A stretch of 5,598 bases of DNA from Saprospiraceae bacterium. Its GTDB lineage: Bacteria > Bacteroidota > Bacteroidia > Chitinophagales > Saprospiraceae. Of this stretch, positions 1-5,598 are shown piece by piece. The notes below the pieces were generated by a model, which saw nothing but the letters and a program-made list of their open reading frames with translations, searched no databases and had not been told where the DNA came from. A program made the position numbers and the translations under genes. The stretch covers positions 1-5,598 of the forward strand of contig JAGOIB010000075.1 of assembly GCA_017995875.1 (NCBI GenBank), written 5' to 3'. Positions within the stretch are counted from its first letter, which is position 1; the number at the start of each line of letters is the position of its first letter.

Positions 1-473
1 GCTATGGCTACCCTTTGCTTTTGTCCACCTGACAGTTGATTCGGTTTTTTACGGGCCTGGTCATCAATACCAAATAGTTTCAGTTTATCCATGGCGCGCT
101 CTTCAAGATCTTTCTCTGAAAGCTTACCTAGCTTCAATCCGGGGATCATGACGTTGCGCAATACTGAAAATTCATTGAGCAAATAATGGAACTGGAATAC
201 AAAACCGATTTTCTCATTGCGCACACTGGCAAGTTCCATTTCGGTTTTGTTGCGCATGAGTTGGCCATCCATGGTCAGATCACCTTCATAATCTGTATCC
301 ATGGTAGAAAGGATGTAGAGGAGGGTAGATTTTCCACATCCGGACTTGCCAACAATGGAAGTGAAATCTCCCTTGTCGATCGAAAAGCTAACATCCTTGA
401 GTACATGCTGTGATTGCCCCGTGATATCGAAGTACTTATTTATTTTTCCAGCTTCAAGGACTTTGGTGGCCAT
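1..473 (-). CDS. ABC transporter ATP-binding protein, LolD/MacB type (3' end cut off by window edge)
   Basis: This gene encodes the cytoplasmic ATPase of an ABC exporter; ATP hydrolysis would drive the FtsX-type permease encoded just upstream. About 157 codons are visible from the ATG at 473-471. The Walker A motif GKSGCGKST is at residues 42-50, with Lys48 as the phosphate-binding lysine. The Q-loop glutamine is Gln94 in FVFQFHYLLNEFSVLRNV, a stretch very like the QFH-LLP-F-AL-NV segment of LolD. The ABC signature LSGGQKQRVAI is at residues 147-157. Walker B and the H-loop lie beyond the left edge, so activity cannot be judged; the usual family length is about 220-240 residues. The start lies one base after the permease stop (TAA-t-ATG), and AGAGGA, about 7 bases upstream inside the permease gene, is a plausible ribosome binding site. 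The family call is secure; choosing LolD-like over MacB-like is inference from the Q-loop. Confidence 0.95.
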   Translation of the reverse strand, partial: MATKVLEAGKINKYFDITGQSQHVLKDVSFSIDKGDFTSIVGKSGCGKSTLLYILSTMDTDYEGDLTMDGQLMRNKTEMELASVRNEKIGFVFQFHYLLNEFSVLRNVMIPGLKLGKLSEKDLEERAMDKLKLFGIDDQARKKPNQLSGGQKQRVAI

Positions 474-474
474 A

Positions 475-1734
475 TTATTTTCCTCTGATGATGACTACAG
501 GATCTACTTTACTCGCCTTCCTGGCGGGCAACCAACCGGCAAGGAAAGTGGTAAAGAGGCCAAAGGTGGCGCCGATGATGTAAAATTTCAAATCGTAATT
601 GACAGGATAGGTTTTAATACTCGGCAGTGCGGCTGTATTAAATGGGATTTGATCAATGACAGATGAAATAAGAAAACCAAAGAGGAGACCAAACGTAACC
701 CCAATGATACCTATGCTCAAAGCGATCATGATAAAAATATTTTTTACATCCCTTCCTGAAAATCCTGTCGCTTTAAGGATGGCAATGGAGTCCATTTTCT
801 CATAGATCATCATGTTGAGAATATTATAGATGCCAAACCCTGCTACAATCAGAAGGGTAATACCTACAGCATAGGATATGAGTGACCGTACACTGCTGCC
901 TGTTTCAAACTGGGCATTGGCGGTCTGGATATCTTCCGCATCGATCTCAAAGAGGCGGCTGTATTCCTTTGCTAACTGCGGTGCGATATCCATGTTTTTC
1001 AATTTGACCTGAAGATCGGTTATATAATTTTTTGGCTCACCCAGAATTTTCTGGGCAGTACCCAGGGAGGTATAGCTCTGCACTTTATCAATATCAGCTA
1101 TACCTGATTGGAAATAGCCTACCACTTTTAGTTGCTGTTTTTCGCCATTCACGGTCGTGACCTGGATGACGTCACCGATATTGACCAGCATTTGTTCGGC
1201 AGCGGCTTTTCCCAGGATGATGCTATTGGGAATATTTTTCAGGTCTATATAATGACCAGCCGTAACATAGGTGCTGAAATAAAACAACTTGTTTTCCGCT
1301 TCGACATCCACGCCATTGATCACTCCTGCGAAATCAAGAGAACCGACCGTATAAAAAACCTGCGTTGCAATTTTGGGAGCATAACCCAATACGCGATCAT
1401 CCTGAGCGATCGTATTCATGATGACGTCTACATTGTAGATTTTGTCCCGGCCACCATTCGGTTTGACAGAACGTATGAAATGATAGTAGTCCTTGTATCC
1501 GGAAGCTAACTGGACGGGTTGCTTTGGTGACACTTTCATTTGGTTAAAAAGCTTGATATGCGGCGTCCTGTTGAGGATCAATCCATCCAACATATCATTC
1601 AGACCGTTCATGAAACCAAGTAAAGCAATAAACATCGTGATGCTAAACATGACACCAACAGCAGCCACCAGGGTCTGGCGCCATCGGGCCAACGATAAGG
1701 CCACTGCAATATCAGCGATTAGTTTGTACTTCAT
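475..1734 (-). CDS. ABC transporter permease, FtsX/MacB/LolC-E family
   Basis: This 419-residue protein is the inner-membrane subunit of a type VII (MacB/LolCDE-fold) ABC transporter. One membrane helix lies at about residues 21-43, followed by a periplasmic region of about 240 residues (45-284) matching the MacB-PCD position. Three more helices sit at about 285-309, 335-360 and 383-403. This four-helix plan is the family hallmark. The segment YEKMDSIAILKATGFSGRDV (311-330) after helix 2 is the conserved cytoplasmic coupling region (compare E-IAILKA-G in FtsX-domain proteins). The C-terminal WLPARKASKVDPVVIIRGK is the typical P-A-KAS-DPV-R ending. The permease carries no fused ATPase, so the system is split as in LolCDE; only one permease gene is visible, suggesting a homodimer as in MacB. 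Its ATG overlaps the adaptor stop (ATGA at 1734-1731) and there is no Shine-Dalgarno, which favours coupled translation. The transported substrate (lipoprotein, peptide, drug or lipid) cannot be told. Confidence 0.95.
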   Translation of the reverse strand: MKYKLIADIAVALSLARWRQTLVAAVGVMFSITMFIALLGFMNGLNDMLDGLILNRTPHIKLFNQMKVSPKQPVQLASGYKDYYHFIRSVKPNGGRDKIYNVDVIMNTIAQDDRVLGYAPKIATQVFYTVGSLDFAGVINGVDVEAENKLFYFSTYVTAGHYIDLKNIPNSIILGKAAAEQMLVNIGDVIQVTTVNGEKQQLKVVGYFQSGIADIDKVQSYTSLGTAQKILGEPKNYITDLQVKLKNMDIAPQLAKEYSRLFEIDAEDIQTANAQFETGSSVRSLISYAVGITLLIVAGFGIYNILNMMIYEKMDSIAILKATGFSGRDVKNIFIMIALSIGIIGVTFGLLFGFLISSVIDQIPFNTAALPSIKTYPVNYDLKFYIIGATFGLFTTFLAGWLPARKASKVDPVVIIRGK

Positions 1735-2813
1735 AATGGAGGCAGGATAAGCACATCCTTTTCATTAACACCCTCGAGGATCTCAGCTTTCAGATAATCC
1801 TTCAGGCCGATTTTGATTGGAATGGTATCACCTGCTTGATTGATCACAAACCGGTCATCCACTATAAATTTGCGAGACAGCGTCAATACATTTTCTTTTA
1901 CCTGCAGGATGATATTCGCTTCCAGTGATAGATTTGGATATAAGGCTTTGGGTGGATTGACAAAGATGGCCTCAACGATGGCTGTTTTGGTTCGCTCATT
2001 CATGATCGGGTATACTTTGGTCACTGTTGCGTCAAACACTTCCCCTTTGTAGCTGTCCATGGTGACCTTGACTTCCTGGCCGGGCTTGATGACAGTGATA
2101 TCATACTCATCAACCTGTAACTCCAGAAGGAAAGAAGAAGCATCACCTACGATTGCCAGCGGGGTCTGTACGTTGACCATTTCGCCTTGCTCCTTTAGGA
2201 TCGAATATACTTTGCCATTAATATTACTGGTGATCGTAAAATCACCTTCGTTTTTCCGACTGATCTCAAGGTTTTTCTGTGCTTGTTTTGACAGGAGTTC
2301 CAATCTTCGTCTCTCATCTTTGTATCTTATCCTTGTACTTTCATACGAGGTTTTGGAATTTTTGAAATTGAGTTCTGCCCTTTCCAGTTCCACTTTGGAG
2401 CCGATACCCTGAGACCATAAATTTTGCTGTCGTACCCATAACAAGGAATCATTGACCATCTTGCTTTTTGTCAGATCTATATTGAGCTTGAGCTCATCGA
2501 GCTTTCCCTGATTTGATTTTAGATTGGCCAACTCTGCTGCAAGCTGGGCATTTTCCCTGTTCAAAGTTGAAGCTTCGTTTAGAACGCTAAACAGGAGGGC
2601 TCCTTTTTTTACTGTATCACCTTCCTCGACATAGCGGTGTTGAAGTAAGCCATTGACGGTGGCAAAAACCTGGTATTGATTTTTACTTTTGAGGATGCCG
2701 GATGCATAGACAGATTCAGTAATGCTTTCCCGGACGGGGGAGATGGTTTCAACTTCATCTTTGCATGCCATAAGGAGAAACAGGGGCAAGCAAAGGATCA
2801 GGGATAGTTTCAT
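1731..2813 (-). CDS. Periplasmic adaptor (membrane fusion) lipoprotein, HlyD/MacA-like, of an ABC exporter
   Basis: This 360-residue adaptor would link the inner-membrane permease to an outer-membrane channel. The N-terminus MKLSLILCLPLFLLMAC ends in a lipobox (LMAC), so Cys17 should be lipidated; there is no separate transmembrane anchor. The domain order fits the family. A first lipoyl half lies around residues 47-75 (NGLL, then VEEGDTVKKGALL). A long charged helical hairpin spans about 80-190, rich in Leu, Lys and Glu. The second lipoyl half is at about 192-224 (GKVYSILKEQGEMVNVQTPL). A beta-barrel region (about 228-305, with IKPGQEVKVTMDSY) and a short membrane-proximal end follow. The ATG at 2813 is chosen because it directly starts the signal peptide and has GCAGG a few bases upstream; an in-frame TTG at 2822 would add three residues and has no ribosome binding site. 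It is the first gene of the operon and its TGA overlaps the permease ATG. The family is clear, the substrate is unknown. Confidence 0.93.
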   Translation of the reverse strand: MKLSLILCLPLFLLMACKDEVETISPVRESITESVYASGILKSKNQYQVFATVNGLLQHRYVEEGDTVKKGALLFSVLNEASTLNRENAQLAAELANLKSNQGKLDELKLNIDLTKSKMVNDSLLWVRQQNLWSQGIGSKVELERAELNFKNSKTSYESTRIRYKDERRRLELLSKQAQKNLEISRKNEGDFTITSNINGKVYSILKEQGEMVNVQTPLAIVGDASSFLLELQVDEYDITVIKPGQEVKVTMDSYKGEVFDATVTKVYPIMNERTKTAIVEAIFVNPPKALYPNLSLEANIILQVKENVLTLSRKFIVDDRFVINQAGDTIPIKIGLKDYLKAEILEGVNEKDVLILPPL

Positions 2814-2898
2814 GACCTGCAAGATACCAGATTAAGGTCAAAGATTAATTTGGATTCGTTACCTCGTTGCCCTAAGTAAATTCTAATTTTCGGCCCTT
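2814..2898. promoter_or_regulatory. Divergent intergenic region with weak -7-like promoter elements
   Basis: This 85-base gap separates two divergently transcribed genes and so should hold both promoters. On the plus strand TTAATTTG (2845-2852) differs from the Bacteroidota -7 consensus TAnnTTTG at one position. On the minus strand AATCTTTG (2846-2839) also differs at one position. The two overlap at 2845-2846. No TTTG or TTG was found at the expected 19-21 bases further upstream for either. The location is strong evidence for promoters; the exact elements are a guess. Confidence 0.3.
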
Positions 2899-4668
2899 AT
2901 GATGTTTTCCGGAAGTATGCGTGTATGGTACTTCATTGTATTTGTACTGGCCATTGGGCTTTATGCTAATACACTGTACCATCAGTTTGTAGTAGATGAT
3001 GATGTGGTCATCACCGGAAACACCTTTGTGCAAAAGGGAATGGCAGGCATACCTTCTATCGTATCGAATGACAGTCTAGCCGGATATCATAAGGTAGGCC
3101 AAAGTGACAGTATTCTGGAAGGAGGGAGATATCGACCTTTATCATTGGTTTTTTTTGCAGTAATCTTTTCCTTGTTTGGATCTGATCCTCTGCCCTTTCA
3201 CCTGTTTAACATCCTTTTGTATGCCTTAGCAGGATGTATGGTGATGAAATGGTTGTTATCATTGCTCAGATCTGAGGTCAATGGGAAATGGATAGCATTC
3301 GTCACCACTGCACTCTTTATTGCGCATCCATTGCATACGGAAGTCGTAGCCAATATCAAAAGTGCTGATGAAATCCTGGCGCTGTTGTTTGGAGTAAGCG
3401 CGATGTATTGCTTGCTGAAAGCTGTTGATGGCAAATCCAAAATCTGGATGATAATGTCATTCACATCTATAGTAGTAGCATGTCTGGCCAAAGAAAATGC
3501 CATTACATTTCTTCTTGTCGCACCACTTTCGTTATGGTTTTTTAGAGAAATAAAAATCCCAACGCTACTTTTTCGCACATTTCCATTGATGGGCGGAGGT
3601 ATTCTTTTTCTGCTACTCCGCTATTCCGTTTTGGGTGTCCAACCGGCCGGATTGATGATGCATGACCCGTTGAATAATCCATTCCTGGAATGGACAGGCA
3701 ATGCGTGGGTCGCTTGTTCGCCGATGGTCAAGGCAGCGACAATCCTTTATACATTGGGGCTGTCGCTGAAGTTGATATTTATTCCGTACCCGCTAACCCA
3801 TGATTATTATCCTTTTCATATCCAGCTCCAGACTTTTTCAAGTCCCCTTGTAGTAATTAGCCTTTTGATTTTTCTTTCAATGCTTGCCTACGCCACCTGG
3901 AGTGTATTGCGAAAGAGAAAACAAGGATTTGGCGTGATTTTCTTTTTGGTGACAACCAGTGTTACTTCAAATATCTTTTTTCCAATAGGGGCGTTTATGG
4001 CGGAGCGGTTTTTATTTCTTCCTTCACTAGGAGTATTACTGGCATTCGTTTTTTGGGTAAATTCTTTTGCCATTCAAAAGAACAGAGCCTATTTAAATTA
4101 TCTTATTGGTGGTATCCTGATTGTCTTTTCGATTTTAACGGTTATGCGTAATCCTGCCTGGAAAGACAATGCAACATTGCTTCGCACGGATATCATACAT
4201 TCACCCAACAGTGCCAAAGGGCAAAATGATGTTGGGACCATTATGCTCGACGAAGCTTTGAAAACAAAGGATTCAATCCAACAAAGCATTTTATTGAGGG
4301 AGGCATATCCGCATCTGCTAAAAGCACTGGAGTTGCATCCAACGTATTTCGACGCTTATCTCGCTTCAGCGGCATGTGCTTATTATCTCAGGCAGTATGA
4401 TCAATCCGTCAGTACCTATCGTAAGGCTATACAATTGTTTCCTGGCGAAGAAAAACCAAAAATCGGTATGCATTATGCACTGCAGGCATATGGAAATGAT
4501 CAATGGTTAAGGCATGATACAATAAATTCCCTGAGTACCCTAAAGGAGGCCTATGGTATGAAGCAGGATACGGCAATCGCTTCTTTACTTGCGCGGTATT
4601 ATCTGGAATTGGGGCAACAAGACACATCCAAAGCGTGGAGTGGCAGAGCTACAAGTCCGTATAAGTGA
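2899..4668 (+). CDS. TMTC-like polytopic GT-C glycosyltransferase with C-terminal TPR region
   Basis: This 589-residue membrane protein has about 11-13 hydrophobic segments between residues 9 and 416, followed by a soluble tail. It resembles the TMTC group (transmembrane and TPR proteins, O-mannosyltransferase relatives of the GT-C fold). An acidic DDD (33-35) lies in the first loop, where GT-C enzymes carry catalytic or metal-binding acidic residues. YRPLS follows at 78-82, then HPLHTEVVANIKSADE at 143-158, LAKENAIT at 196-203, LTHDYYP at 299-305 and MAERFLFLPSLG at 367-378. NPAWKDNATLLRTDI (418-432) then leads into the TPRs. The clearest TPR pair is at about 467-516 (YPHLLKALELHPTYFDAYLA, then ACAYYLRQYDQSVSTYRKAI); the last 70 residues are a degenerate third repeat. 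The expected role is transfer of a sugar from a lipid-linked donor to a protein or glycan on the outer face of the inner membrane; donor and acceptor are unknown. ATG 2899 is taken as the start; ATG 2917, preceded by GGAAGT, is a possible alternative six residues in. It stands alone and is divergent from the ABC operon. Confidence 0.8.
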   Translation: MMFSGSMRVWYFIVFVLAIGLYANTLYHQFVVDDDVVITGNTFVQKGMAGIPSIVSNDSLAGYHKVGQSDSILEGGRYRPLSLVFFAVIFSLFGSDPLPFHLFNILLYALAGCMVMKWLLSLLRSEVNGKWIAFVTTALFIAHPLHTEVVANIKSADEILALLFGVSAMYCLLKAVDGKSKIWMIMSFTSIVVACLAKENAITFLLVAPLSLWFFREIKIPTLLFRTFPLMGGGILFLLLRYSVLGVQPAGLMMHDPLNNPFLEWTGNAWVACSPMVKAATILYTLGLSLKLIFIPYPLTHDYYPFHIQLQTFSSPLVVISLLIFLSMLAYATWSVLRKRKQGFGVIFFLVTTSVTSNIFFPIGAFMAERFLFLPSLGVLLAFVFWVNSFAIQKNRAYLNYLIGGILIVFSILTVMRNPAWKDNATLLRTDIIHSPNSAKGQNDVGTIMLDEALKTKDSIQQSILLREAYPHLLKALELHPTYFDAYLASAACAYYLRQYDQSVSTYRKAIQLFPGEEKPKIGMHYALQAYGNDQWLRHDTINSLSTLKEAYGMKQDTAIASLLARYYLELGQQDTSKAWSGRATSPYK

Positions 4669-4680
4669 GTGCTATAAATA

Positions 4681-4709
4681 AAATCAGCAGCGTAGTCCAA
4701 TGTTGATTT
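4681..4709 (+). terminator. Weak hairpin after the glycosyltransferase gene
   Basis: AAATCAGCA (4681-4689) can pair with TGTTGATTT (4701-4709), giving nine pairs including one G-U around an 11-base loop, 12 bases after the stop codon. It is AT-rich and no T-tract follows, so it is a poor intrinsic terminator; the position is the main argument. Confidence 0.2.
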
Positions 4710-4767
4710 GGTTCCCTAGGAAAGATGAGTGTGTCTGAAGGAGAAATAATAGAAAGTACCCTGCTTG

Positions 4768-4804
4768 GTATTTCGTCAAAATATATTTCGTAGAAATACG
4801 AAAT
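4768..4804. repeat. 37-bp palindromic repeat, copy 1
   Basis: This copy is identical over 37 bases to the copy at 4867-4903. It contains ATTTCGT twice in direct orientation (4770-4776 and 4785-4791) and its complement ACGAAAT once (4798-4804). With flanking bases, the outer arms GGTATTTCGT (4767-4776) and ACGAAATACC (4798-4807) form a perfect 10-bp inverted repeat with a 21-base loop. Alternatively TATTTCGTA (4784-4792) pairs with TACGAAATA (4797-4805) around a GAAA tetraloop. It could be a REP- or MITE-like element, a multi-site operator, or an RNA structure; the sequence does not decide between these. Confidence 0.85.
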
Positions 4805-4866
4805 ACCTCTGAATTTCAGCCTTTTAGATTGATTTGTAAAGGAAAGACCAAGCCGATTTAATTTTC

Positions 4867-4903
4867 GTATTTCGTCAAAATATATTTCGTAGAAATACGA
4901 AAT
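4867..4903. repeat. 37-bp palindromic repeat, copy 2
   Basis: This is the second identical copy, starting 99 bases after the first and separated from it by 62 unrelated bases. Identity stops sharply at both ends. Its flanks do not extend the outer palindrome as in copy 1, so here the best fold is the inner hairpin: ATTTCGTA (4884-4891), GAAA loop (4892-4895), TACGAAAT (4896-4903). No target-site duplication is apparent next to either copy. Confidence 0.85.
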
Positions 4904-4924
4904 GAATTGGTCGGAATTCGATTC

Positions 4925-4996
4925 AAATTCCTCCTCCCACCGCCCTCTTCACGCAGGAAGAGGTAGCGGAGGAAGAAGAATTTCTGTTCTTTTGTT
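4925..4996 (+). terminator. 59-nt imperfect inverted repeat with T-rich tail, candidate intrinsic terminator
   Basis: The apical stem CCTCTTC (4944-4950) pairs with GAAGAGG (4957-4963) around the loop ACGCAG. After a two-base TA bulge, CCGC (4940-4943) pairs with GCGG (4966-4969). The pairing continues imperfectly outward to AAATTC (4925-4930) against GAATTT (4978-4983). The plus strand then runs into 12 T in 16 bases (4981-4996), as expected for termination of rightward transcripts. The minus-strand exit is not T-rich. The distance of about 260 bases from the glycosyltransferase stop is long for a dedicated terminator, so it could also be a degenerate REP-like element. Confidence 0.4.
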
Positions 4997-5055
4997 AACC
5001 TGAAAAAGCATAAGGCTGCATGGATTTTACCTCATTTTTCGTGGCGTGGATTGAC

Positions 5056-5469
5056 TTATTCCTTTTGGAGCTCTATCGTTGTATCTATGCCATCAAACGA
5101 GTTTTCCAAAACAAGCTTATCGCCGCTAAAATGAAATTGGAATGTTTCCGCAAATCCGTCTTTAGGTGTAAGCGTCACCTGGTTGCAATCCGTATTAACA
5201 ACATAACCACCAATAACCGCTATCGGATCACCAATCAGGTAAGTCGTATTTCGGGTAAAATCTCCCTGTTGCCCCGTCAGCACCTTAAACTCCAGGTCTG
5301 CAGAGGTAATCGCTGCTGAAGCGCCCAACAATTCTTCTGAATTGACAATCCACGATTCAACAAGCCACTTACCTTCAAGCCTTGCACAATTGGAAATCCC
5401 TTCATCTTTTTTACAGGCAAACGCACTGGCAAGAAATAGCACCAGCCCAACAATTTTCATTGTTCTCAT
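5056..5469 (-). CDS. Small secreted lipoprotein, lipocalin-like
   Basis: This is a 137-residue protein of unknown role. The N-terminus MRTMKIVGLVLFLASAFAC is a lipoprotein signal peptide with Cys19 as the likely lipidation site (FAC is an imperfect lipobox), followed by KKDE. The mature part begins with LEGKWLVESW (31-40), a G-x-W motif of the kind that opens lipocalin-like beta barrels. Alternating short strands follow to the end, for instance VVNTDCNQVTLTPKD, FQFHFSGDKLVLENS and TTIELQKE. Cys28 and the Cys in NTDCNQ could form a disulfide. The length of about 118 mature residues fits the small lipocalin-like lipoproteins common in Bacteroidota. ATG 5469 is taken as the start; a second ATG at 5460 would remove three residues, and neither has a Shine-Dalgarno sequence. 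It is convergent with the glycosyltransferase gene and has its own upstream region. The lipoprotein call is firm, the lipocalin fold is inference, and no ligand can be proposed. Confidence 0.8.
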   Translation of the reverse strand: MRTMKIVGLVLFLASAFACKKDEGISNCARLEGKWLVESWIVNSEELLGASAAITSADLEFKVLTGQQGDFTRNTTYLIGDPIAVIGGYVVNTDCNQVTLTPKDGFAETFQFHFSGDKLVLENSFDGIDTTIELQKE

Positions 5470-5529
5470 TGTTAAAATAATTTAATGGTTAACGTTGAAA
5501 AGGGGGAGAGACAAAGGGGGTGGGCATAT

Positions 5530-5537
5530 CAAATATA
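5530..5537 (-). promoter_or_regulatory. Bacteroidota -7 promoter element for the small lipoprotein gene
   Basis: On the minus strand this reads TATATTTG, a perfect match to the Bacteroidota housekeeping -7 consensus TAnnTTTG. It lies 60 bases before the ATG at 5469, implying a leader of about 50 bases. No TTTG is present at the usual -33 distance; the nearest TTTG is about 33 bases upstream, which is too far. The -7 match is clear, the incomplete promoter lowers certainty. Confidence 0.5.
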
Positions 5538-5598
5538 GGAAAATATAATGGATAATGCGAAATTATTTGTCAAAGGAAGCGAAAGGGGCTCAAGAGGC

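Larger units (their letters stand above)
4669..5055. other. 387-base structured intergenic region between convergent genes
   Basis: No credible protein-coding gene was found here on either strand. In order it holds a weak hairpin just after the glycosyltransferase stop, two copies of a 37-bp palindromic repeat, a T-tailed 59-nt imperfect inverted repeat, and about 70 bases of featureless AT-rich sequence before the stop of the convergent lipoprotein gene. The individual elements are listed separately. Confidence 0.7.

Noticed and set aside
186..2412. Several plus-strand open frames opposite the ABC operon
   Set aside because: They overlap antisense to three strongly recognisable genes and show no domain, signal or promoter of their own.
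2814..2822. TTG start three codons upstream for the adaptor
   Set aside because: It has no ribosome binding site and would only add Met-Gln-Val before a signal peptide that starts naturally at the ATG at 2813.
4809..4819. Small palindrome CTGAA-T-TTCAG next to repeat copy 1
   Set aside because: It is short, AT-rich and its one-base loop cannot form a normal hairpin; it is not repeated beside copy 2, so chance is likely.
4768..4903. Short CRISPR array made of the two 37-bp repeats
   Set aside because: There are only two copies, the spacing of 62 bases is longer than normal spacers, the repeat is almost fully palindromic, and no cas gene is visible.
5020..5319. Plus-strand open frame of 99 codons at the right end
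   Set aside because: It lies almost entirely opposite the small lipoprotein gene, which has a signal peptide, lipobox and promoter; the plus-strand product looks like an unstructured Arg/Cys-rich antisense translation.
5538..5578. TTGACA with a CATTAT 17 bases later on the minus strand, resembling an E. coli sigma-70 promoter
   Set aside because: The -10 part matches only 4 of 6 bases, and Bacteroidota housekeeping promoters use TAnnTTTG instead, for which a perfect match exists just downstream.
5470..5598. Search for a further gene at the right edge
   Set aside because: No open frame with a plausible start or domain is visible; apart from the -7 element it holds two short G-rich runs (around 5501-5522) with no clear role.

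Overview
The window looks like a piece of a Bacteroidota (Bacteroidetes) chromosome. Three things suggest this: two lipoproteins whose mature N-termini read C-K-D-E and C-K-K-D-E, starts with little or no Shine-Dalgarno sequence in AT-rich leaders, and a perfect match to the Bacteroidota -7 promoter element (TAnnTTTG) in front of the last gene. Base composition is moderate, at a rough reading a little over 40% GC. The placement rests on these general traits, not on any database match.

Positions 1-2813, minus strand, hold a tightly packed three-gene operon for a MacAB/LolCDE-type ABC export system. In transcription order these are a lipoprotein membrane-fusion (adaptor) protein, an FtsX/MacB-family permease, and an ATPase that runs off the left edge before its Walker B motif. 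The adaptor stop overlaps the permease start (ATGA), and the permease stop is one base from the ATPase start. The three products are therefore probably translationally coupled and form one complex: ATPase in the cytoplasm, permease in the inner membrane, adaptor in the periplasm. No TolC-like outer-membrane gene is visible and the substrate cannot be read from the sequence.

Positions 2899-4668, plus strand and divergent from the operon, encode a polytopic membrane protein with a C-terminal TPR region. It has the layout and motifs of the TMTC-like GT-C glycosyltransferases (protein O-mannosyltransferase relatives). The 85-base gap between the two divergent genes must hold both promoters, but only imperfect -7-like elements can be seen.

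Positions 4669-5055 carry no convincing gene, yet they are the most structured non-coding part of the window. Two identical 37-bp palindromic repeats lie 99 bp apart, each with two 5' arms that compete for one 3' arm. They are followed by a 59-nt imperfect inverted repeat with a T-rich tail, a candidate terminator between the convergent genes.

Positions 5056-5469, minus strand, encode a small lipoprotein with a lipocalin-like look. The remaining 129 bases at the right edge hold its probable promoter and no visible gene. I see no mobile-element gene, CRISPR array, tRNA or rRNA. Apart from the repeat cluster, the window looks like ordinary envelope-biology genes.
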